DNA of 64,000 nt, from assembly GCA_002914805.1 (NCBI GenBank), contig JXTB01000191.1:388280-452279 (forward strand), in the 5' to 3' direction. Position numbers and translations under genes: made by a program. Under the pieces are notes generated by a model. The model had not been told where the DNA came from and did not search any database. It saw nothing but the letters and a program-made list of their open reading frames with translations. This DNA comes from Parasponia andersonii (lineage: Eukaryota > Streptophyta > Magnoliopsida > Rosales > Cannabaceae). Shown here in pieces: positions 56,745 through 64,000 of this stretch. Every line of letters begins with the position of its first letter. The first letter of the stretch is position 1.

Positions 56745-58008
56745 ATTGGTTAGGCTTTTTCTAACACACAAATACAAGTATACTGGTTATAACAAGTAAT
56801 ATAAATAGTAAGAGAATATTATTCGCATGGAGAGTAATTGATTTATAATTAATAACTATTAACAGAAACTAGGGTCAATATCCCCAAAACAACAATAAAC
56901 AATTGTTTTAAGCAAGAATTGAAAACTAAATACCAATATAAAATGTAAAAATTGAAATCGAATCTAAGCAAACAAAGTTTGTTCTTAAAGCAATGATAAG
57001 AAACCTAGGGATACAATCTACCCTCTAACTCCTCCAACTACTAGTTTTTCTCACCATTCAATTACCCATTTAAAGTTGACAACTGAGAATTCAAATATAT
57101 TCATAAACTCCTTTCCAAGACATAAATGACAATACGTAGAGAAGATAATATTTTACTCCTAACATAACTTAACTAGATTCATTAAGTTTAGCAATTCTCA
57201 AAAAGTTACAGCTATATTTCTATCCTATACGAACTCACCCTATATACGACGATCTTATGTTATTCTATCTGTATTTGAACCTAAATTCTCTTTCTCAAGT
57301 TCATATAGGTTTCACAATATTACATTATTTACTGGCCAAGAAAATAGATGCAATAGGCTTAGGATAGAACAATCAACTCAACAATGAATATCAAAAACAA
57401 TATAGGAAAATAAAGTAATTTAATTACATTAGAGGTTTAATCACCTTTCTAGAAATCAAGTTTAGCTCATATTCATACAAAATCAATCATAAAAAATTTA
57501 ACAAGAATGATACATATTCATTTGTACCGAATAGTAGAGAAAGATAAGAGCAATTGGCAAGAAAAACTCTTTTGAAGCTTCTAATCAAATTTCTTGGAAT
57601 TGAATCTCCTTCCTTGGAATTGTTCTAGGAACCCTTGGTCACAAAGGCTTTTCCACCTCCTTCAAAAGAGTGAAAGAGATGGAAGATTTATGAATCAAAC
57701 CTGGGAGTTAAATAGTGGTGTTGCAATGCTATAGGACTAAGGTCGCAACACCACAATTTTGGGGTTGTGGCACCAATACCCAAGCTGCAGCCTCATGGTT
57801 TGAAGGCTTCCCTATGGTTTTTGGGCTGCAGTCTCATGGTTTTGGGGCCGAGATGCCAATGTTTTCAGCATTATGCCCCCAAACTATCTAGCTTCTAATC
57901 TTTCGTCGGTGTCCACCTAAAATATGCATCAAATGTAAAAAAAAAAAAATAGAAAAAGAGCTTAAAGACAAGGAATTCTTAAGCTCAAAATGATGCTAAA
58001 GATAAGAA
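56745..58008 (-). repeat. Middle LTR of the minus-strand Athila-like array
   Basis: Colinear with 50535-52060. On the minus strand it ends GCCTAACCA, followed by TTTTTAGCGATTTTGTTAGGA, a badly decayed tRNA-Asp type primer site (about 56717-56745). At its upper edge about 36 bases, including the LTR terminus and purine tract, are deleted compared with the left copy. Confidence 0.68.
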
Positions 58009-58485
58009 AAAGCTCGTCCTCAATCGAAAACAAAAGAAAGAATAAACGGGAAAGAATAAATGGGAAATAATAAAAATGTGATATGAAAAGACAAAACAAA
58101 AGTAAAATCTAGACACGCAAGCTAAGCTTTTGAAAAAAGGCTACCCTGTCTCAAAACTGTCTAAAAATTTATAACTCAAGGGAAACTTAAAGAATCACAA
58201 ATGTTTAGATTTTCAATTTTGGTAGTAGTTTGGCTCTGTTTTCAACTCTTAGTGTGTGTTTGTAATAGTTACTTACATTCAATCCTTCACACTTAGATTG
58301 CTTTATGCGGACTCACGATTACTCAGAGTTGTCTCATTAAAAGTGAAGCAGTCATCTCATAAGTTTCCTTTTCATGTCAATCTCCAGTAATGTAGAATAA
58401 CACTAAATCAAAGATTAATAGGTCTTTAATTGGCTGATAAAGTAAGGCTATCGTACGGGTGGATGGAATAGTAATCATTACGGCG
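58009..58485 (-). other. Remnant of a second Athila-like interior
   Basis: Colinear with about 52074-52540, the interior next to the left LTR. It shares AATCCTTCA(C/T)ACTTAGAT and GTCATCTCATA stretches and ends at GGATGGAAT(A/G)(G/A)TAATCATT. The rest of the interior expected between two LTRs is missing. Confidence 0.65.
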
Positions 58486-58740
58486 CCGAACTATCTAGCT
58501 TCTAATCTTCACTTTTAAAGCACTTTCGTAAGTGTCCTATGATTGTGGTACAAGTTTGTCACCTAAACACCTTGATTTACCTCCAAATTAGCTTCAAAAA
58601 GACAACATTCTTTGCTTGACGGTGTCTCACCTGAAATATTTATCGAAAACAATAAAACAAGTAAAAAAAGCTCAAAGGAGAGCAATTCTTAAGCTTGAAA
58701 AAATATTAAACATAACTATAAAATATACTTATCAATAACA
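58486..58740 (-). repeat. Third, truncated LTR of the Athila-like array
   Basis: 255 bases colinear with about 51790-52060 and with the part near 57880. On the minus strand it starts TGTTATTGATAAG at 58740, the best-kept LTR terminus of the three. Confidence 0.65.
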
Positions 58741-60530
58741 CTTCCCTTTATGGGTTTAAAAGTTGTCCTTTTGTCATAATTTTAAATGATGGAGTGTCTT
58801 ACTGTGATAGTAGGGTGACATCATATGTGAATTTCAAGATGAAATCGGCTAATACTTGGACTTTGATCGACTTTGATCGTAGTTCTTAGTTGAAAAGTAA
58901 TATAATATTGACCCAATTCAACTACCTATTTGAGCAGTTCCCTTAAAAAGTCTGAGCTTCTATAAAACTCGTTTAAGAGGAAAGTTGGTAAATACCTCGA
59001 TTGAATGCACGTGGAAATAAGGTCGCAATTTCCTCAAGGTGATGACCAATGCCAATGCGAGCTTTTCTATTTACCGAAAAACTACTATTTGACCAAGTTA
59101 CCAACAAACATGATCTTAATGAATATGCACATAGTATTGTTTTCATAAATATATTGTTTATTCTTTTTGTATACTGAGCTCTCTCTCTCAGAGGATATTA
59201 AATCTTTACTCTACATCAGGATACTTCGACAATCATTTATGTAGTAACATGTATGTAAAAGTACATAACATAAGGAATGAGCATATTACTATGAAATTTG
59301 TATTAGTGACTTCTATATGCCTATATGAAATATGTACATATTTATTATTGTCTTAGTATGCATATGAGTATCTCGGACACCACATATTGTGCTCATTGTT
59401 TTTTTGGTGAGGTTTAGATTGTTTGGAATGTTGTAATCTTTGGGAAGTCTCGTTGTTTTTGCAAAAACAAAGCCGTGAGCAATCATCATGTTGCAAATGT
59501 GATCGATCTTTGCTTTGTTCCTGTCACCATTTTCCGAGAGTTTGCCTTAAATTGACTGGTTCTCTTCTCGGGTCTTCACTAATCCTGTGAAAATTAGTTT
59601 TTGTTCGATGTGAGGTCATAGTATCATCTCGACCATTGCTACCAAAAATAAGCCATCGAGGCGTTGGGTTGCTACCAACTTCCTCAGTGCTCGAACTTCC
59701 AGTCAAGGGCTTGTTTGAGAGATTCAAAACTTTCCTTTTACCTTAGATATTTGATCTGAGCAATGATTATTCTGAGTTACCATTTATTCGTGATCTCCAA
59801 CCCTAAGGGTAGGAGTAACTCAAATAGGGCATTATAAACACCTTCTTGCTTGTTCTTGCGAGGTCACTCCTAGATGTGCTTTAGCCAACAATCTAAGGGA
59901 ATCGTTCATCTAGCTGATGATTTGTTGAAGATTTCCAAGCGTAGTCATGATACGATCCTATCTTTGCTCGAGAGTCTCCTCAGGAATGTAGGTTTCAAGT
60001 CAGTCATCTGGAACTGTGACCTACTCATCAGTATTTTAGGGTGGATTGTAGCTATTATTGGCAACACCAAGATAAATATTTTGGATAAAATGGTGAAAAA
60101 ACGACATTGATTTGTAGAAATGACTATAATTAAGATAAAATGATACCTAGATTTAGAGTAATTCAACTAAGATAAGTTTGGCCTACGTACACTATCAGAG
60201 AGGAGAGAGTATTATTGCTATATTTTTCTTATATCCTTTTACATGTCATTATTCCTCTTATTAATAGTTAAGAGTAAAAGGAATATTTACATCAAGCGGG
60301 ATTTTTTTTAAGGGAAATTGGGTTCCATAAGGTACCTACTCTTAATAAAGTTAGATAACCACCTTGGTTAGTGTGATTTTTACTTTTCCTAGTTTTGATC
60401 CATAATTTCAGGAGTGGTTGGGCTGTGGTAGCTGGCATGTAATCAAGCTCCTCAAACTCGTTATGTGGACGTATCTGAGGTCGCATTATAATGCACTTGA
60501 GGAATCTGATTGATCAGATTGCATAAAACA
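58741..60530. other. Unassigned DNA with decayed coding-like stretches
   Basis: Minus-strand frames near 60486-60292 and 59727-59524, and the stretch around 59990-59880, are less AT-rich than their surroundings and look like pieces of a decayed protein gene or gag. I could match none of them to a family. No RNA gene seen. Confidence 0.35.
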
Positions 60531-61704
60531 TCATTGAAATCACACTTGTGTGAATGTTACAGCATCAATGTCAAACTTGTATATGGATTTCGACAAAACA
60601 AATACAAAAACAAATGTATAAATATAACAAAATAAAATTAAAAGAGGGGGGGTGCTGGGGGAAGGAGGTGCCGGGGGAGGGGGGGTTGCGGGAAGCTATG
60701 CTTAACCATTTCTCTTGATTTCAATATTAGCTTAACCATTTCTCTTGATTAAAAAATTGTCAAGCTACTTTCTTCATAGATCAAAATAAAAAACTATCTA
60801 GTTTTATTTTGGAACATAGGGACAAGGTGGAGACATTTATTATATGATCCATAGTACAACCATTAATAAAACGGACGGCAAGGTAAAAACTAAAAAGCTT
60901 TCAATATCTTTTTAGTACTTCTTCATTTCTGATAAACAAGAGTTTTAACACTCAAGTTATGGTAACAAAGGCTTAGCGAGGAATAAAAGAGTTAAGACAA
61001 TTGTTAATAGAAGCCTGAAAAGAACGAAACCACAACGAAAGGGATATCTTCATTTTGAAAGAGAGAAGAACAAAATTGAGGAAAAATGAGGACCAGATAG
61101 TCTTTGTATTTCCTATAAATAGAAAGAAATAAGAAGAAAAATTCTTCACAACTTAATTTCCTGTCGTACTTTCACACAATTATGTGTGTTAAGACCATTT
61201 TCTTTTGTATACTTTAATTTAATTGCTTGATATGTAAACTCCGTTAAAACATCTCATACAATGATATTATAAAATATAATGGATCCGGTGTGTCTTAACA
61301 TTCTTTGGAGCTGGATGGACTAAAAGCATGTGGAATTTACTGATTTCTATTTATTTTTCTAACTAATTTTCATTTCTACTAAACCAAAGCAAACATTCTA
61401 TTTTTTCCTTCTCGACTACCATGTAACAAGAGTACTACAAAAGCATGCATTAAAATGACGATGAGGAAAGAGATGCAGGTTCAAGCCACCTGGGACAAGG
61501 CAGTAATCTATATAAGGGAGAGAATCACATCCAGGCATGATGCAACAAACAGAAACATAGTGAGCAAGTAGTCAAAAATACTAAGAATGAACAGCAAAGT
61601 AGTGATGAAATAAAACATTCAGTATCCAAAAGGAAGTGTTTGTCCACTTGAGTAACTCTTGGCACATTCACAGCTCAACTTCACATGATTCAACATTGTT
61701 TAAG
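60531..61704 (-). other. 3' flank of MATH copy 3, duplicated at copy 2
   Basis: Colinear in blocks with 32855-33956. It differs by an insertion at about 60575-60695 that contains a G-rich run (60646-60692), and by a short direct repeat of AGCTTAACCATTTCTCTTGA-like sequence at 60697 and 60729. No gene seen. Confidence 0.65.
60646..60692 (+). other. G-rich tract with G-quadruplex potential
   Basis: Five runs of three or more G (G7, G4-5, G5, G7, G3) within 47 bases, in a surrounding sequence that is strongly A/T. The plus strand could fold into a G-quadruplex. It is absent from the homologous flank of copy 2. Confidence 0.6.
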
Positions 61705-64000
61705 CTAAAGCAATAGGGAACGACCAGCCTTCAAGGACTCCCATGATCTATCCACATCAGCAATCAACTTCTCTGCTTCTTCCTTCTTGAGCGTTAAAAG
61801 CTTCATGTCCTGTTCAGCATTGATCAAAGCTTGTTTTGAAGTAGTTGCTTGACTAGCCAAAACTTTAAGCCTCTTTGTAAGGCGTGCCTTCATCACATTC
61901 TTTTCAGTCAGCTGACTCTCTAGTCCAACTATTTCAGAATCAACAGCCTCGGCTAGATTTCTTATAGGCATGAACTTGGAAGATAATTGCTTCATAGTGG
62001 ACTTCAGCTGACCTATTAACTTTTCCTTCTCTTGGACCTCGATTAAGTCCTGTTGTGCAACTTCATATTGTTCACTAGTTTTGTCAAAATTAGCTAGAAA
62101 GTGGGTTATCTCATCTACCATGTTATCGGGAAATTCATTGGTACTTAGCAGGACAGAAAGTGATTTCTTGAGCTCGAAATCTCGCCCTGACTCGATGACT
62201 TTAGCTAGATCAATATCAAGGCATTCTTTGAAGACAACTTTTGCATTGGCAATCTCCTCAGATCTCCATTTAGGAGAGTGAAAGTTGCTAAAGTTTTCTA
62301 ACTTAAAAGTCTCTCCTTCGACAAGATTTCTAATGTCAGCAAACAAAGTGTCAAATTCGGCAAATGAAGAGGAACTTTTTCCTGTTTCTATGACTGTTGG
62401 ATCCTGAAACAAAGGAAAGAGTTATCGATGGCTGAGTAAACCATAGAATAACATATCCTTCAGAAGCTAAGCATATTACTTGAGGAGGCACAGTATTCTT
62501 GAAACAATCATCTGACTCAGCTTTTTCATTTCTCTTAACCGTATTGCCTTGTTCATCGAACCATACCTGCAATATTGTCAATCTGAAATGTTATGGTCCT
62601 TACTAAACTAACAGTGTAAAAGGTTTTCAGAAGGCAGTTCATATGACATGAAGCTTCTAGGGTTCAGTGAAACCAATAAACTAAAAACATGAACCTCTGC
62701 TTGAACTGTGCATTCGCCTCTCACAAGATAACCTCTAATGGGATCTTCTAATTCAGTAAGAGGAAGGAATGAAGTGAAACCCCAATCACTCTCCTTGGCA
62801 TTGAATTCATGCTCTGCTTCTGCAAATTGTTAAAGAACAGAATTATAGCCAGACATGTAATTCACATTAATCCAAACCCGAGACATGCCAAAGTCCAGTA
62901 AAATCCTGGTCGAGAGCTCTGTAGCCAATGAACAGTGCATAAAAAATGATCCAAAGTTTCACCGTCCATCTTGCGTAAACACAGTGATCATTCTGGGAAA
63001 ATAGCTACCTTAGGCTTGCATTTTTGGTTGATCTTAGGCTTGCATTTTTGGTTGACATCCTATTCCTAGGTACATATTCAACTTCTCCCACACGTACTAC
63101 TTCACCAGGAGCCATTGAATTACTCCATTGGTCTCTAAACTGGTGACAAAGTCCTATATTCTAGTCCCTAAAATTTGAAATTTTCTCAACTTGATCCTTG
63201 ATCTTTCAGAATGTTTTTGCTAGTCCCTATTCAGTTATACTATTGTTAAGTATAAGGGCAAAATAGTTTTATTGTTAGTCCCTGAGTTGCTTCGGTAATT
63301 GTTGCAACAAAAATTGTTAATCCTACACTAACAGGGTAATTAGTTATGAACCTAATAAGGAGACATTTGCAATAGTTTAGAAATCAACAGGTAGTTAATC
63401 CTACCTTTTTTCATTGTGTATTCATGATTTTGACTGATAATTGATAAGCTAAAATGGGCATGTTTACTCCAATCATGAGGCAAAGTTGATGAATCAGCAA
63501 CGTCTAGGTACACTGACACATAATCCACTTTGTTCCCTTTGGGGTAAATTAGAATCCTCCTGCACATTTCAATTGAAATAAGACTAGATTATTACCAAAA
63601 GGAATGACAAAATACATACAAAATTGGACCGGCATTAATGGATAAGATAAGATTTAATTACCACTTGTAACCTCCTGCACAGAAAACTTCAGAATAGAGC
63701 TTTTTGTTACCACACGTTGAAAAGCTTTTGATGGTCCATGTTAACCGCTCGAATGAAGAATCATTCGTAGGCTGAGCATTCTCGTTATATGTATCTTTTG
63801 CTTGAGCTATTATAGTGAATTAACAAAAGTAATGTCTTCATGAAATTTACAGACAGAGGAAAGGAAACATAAAACCAACCATTTAAGAATTCTATATGGA
63901 CTTCTAAGAAGCAATTGTGTAACATATTGTAAAGTTTAATATCTAAAATTTTCTTTTACAAGGTTAATATAATTAAACTAAGTTCTTCACCAAGAGAAAC
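61705..64000 (-). CDS. RTM3-like MATH and coiled-coil protein, copy 3 (5' end beyond window)
   Basis: Best-preserved copy. Exons read by eye: 63662-63794, 63405-63559, 62695-62819, 62480-62566 and 61705-62403 (stop TAG 61705-61707). Phases match copy 1 throughout. MATH: LTWTIKSFSTCG, LYSEVFCAGGYKW, ILIYPKGNKVDYVSVYLDVAD, WSKHAHFSLSI, FNAKESDWGFTSF, LTELEDPIRGYLV and TVQAEVWFDEQ. The final exon of 232 codons is a coiled coil with LKSTMKQLSSKFMPIRNLAEAV and the tail DVDRSWESLKAGRSLLL. At the first MATH exon the acceptor AG used in copies 1 and 2 is mutated (CAA), but an AAAAG three bases on keeps the frame. The first exon, holding the ATG, should lie past 64000. MATH-CC proteins such as RTM3 act in restriction of virus movement; the role here is inferred from architecture only. 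Confidence 0.85.
63009..63055. repeat. Short tandem duplication in intron 3 of MATH copy 3
   Basis: CTTAGGCTTGCATTTTTGG and the bases after it occur twice in succession (units at 63009-63032 and 63033-63055), essentially identical, so the duplication is recent. Confidence 0.85.

Larger units (their letters stand above)
50535..58740 (-). mobile_element. Degenerate Athila-like (Ty3/gypsy) tandem structure with three LTR units
   Basis: In minus-strand order: LTR fragment (58740-58486), remnant of an internal 3' end (58485-58009), LTR (58008-56745), gag-protease interior with IN remnant (56744-52061), LTR (about 52060-50535). Repeat relations were read from colinear blocks, such as GCAAGTTTGTCACCTAAACAC near 51870 and a near-copy at 58551. 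Gag has the Athila signature WRNHPNFSWSN and the protease LYDLGASVNLM. The array looks like LTR-int-LTR-int-LTR with a large deletion in one unit. Confidence 0.75.

Noticed and set aside
61705-63567. Ubiquitin-specific protease UBP12/13 as identity of the MATH genes
   Set aside because: The MATH part is similar, but the exon after it encodes a coiled coil and no cysteine-protease domain follows. This fits the MATH-CC group better.

Overview
This is nuclear DNA from a flowering plant, most likely a eudicot. It is AT-rich, has spliced host genes with GT-AG introns, and is dominated by LTR retrotransposons. The species cannot be named from the sequence.

The host content is one gene family on the minus strand: three copies encoding an N-terminal MATH (TRAF-like) domain and a C-terminal coiled coil, the architecture of Arabidopsis RTM3, which restricts long-distance movement of potyviruses. 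Copy 1 (4292-12167) has intact MATH exons, but a nonsense codon removes a conserved C-terminal tail. Copy 2 (33957-42679) has a broken MATH domain and an intact coiled-coil exon. Copy 3 (61705 to beyond 64000) looks intact as far as it is visible. All three share exon phases, and their 3' flanks are also duplicated, so they began as a tandem array that retrotransposons later pushed apart.

Layout, left to right. 1-1204: truncated gypsy-type LTR inserted into copia element A. 1205-3722: rest of copia A. 4187-12167: MATH copy 1, with complete copia C (5516-10835, target duplication AAGTA) in its third intron. 12828-14978 and 15347-17519: two probable solo LTRs of gypsy type. 18919-24230: copia B, same family as A, with a 598-base assembly gap. 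25526-32818: 7.3 kb LTR element with 2.2 kb LTRs, perfect CAAAA target duplication and no recognisable coding capacity. 33957-42679: MATH copy 2, whose first intron holds an Athila-like element (36469-41928) and a probable MITE. 43260-47006: probable DNA-transposon remnants. About 47500-49577: probable solo LTR. 50535-58740: degenerate minus-strand Athila-like array with three LTR units. 58741-61704: unassigned DNA and the 3' flank of copy 3. 61705-64000: MATH copy 3.

Every retrotransposon reading frame here is broken. I saw no tRNA, rRNA, CRISPR array or bacterial feature. I see no new multi-gene system. The points most worth following are the RTM3-like cluster at three stages of decay, the separated first exon of copy 2, the non-coding 7.3 kb element, and dense TTGAC (W-box core) clusters in the copia leaders. 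Boundaries of old repeats are approximate, and family assignments rest on motifs read by eye.
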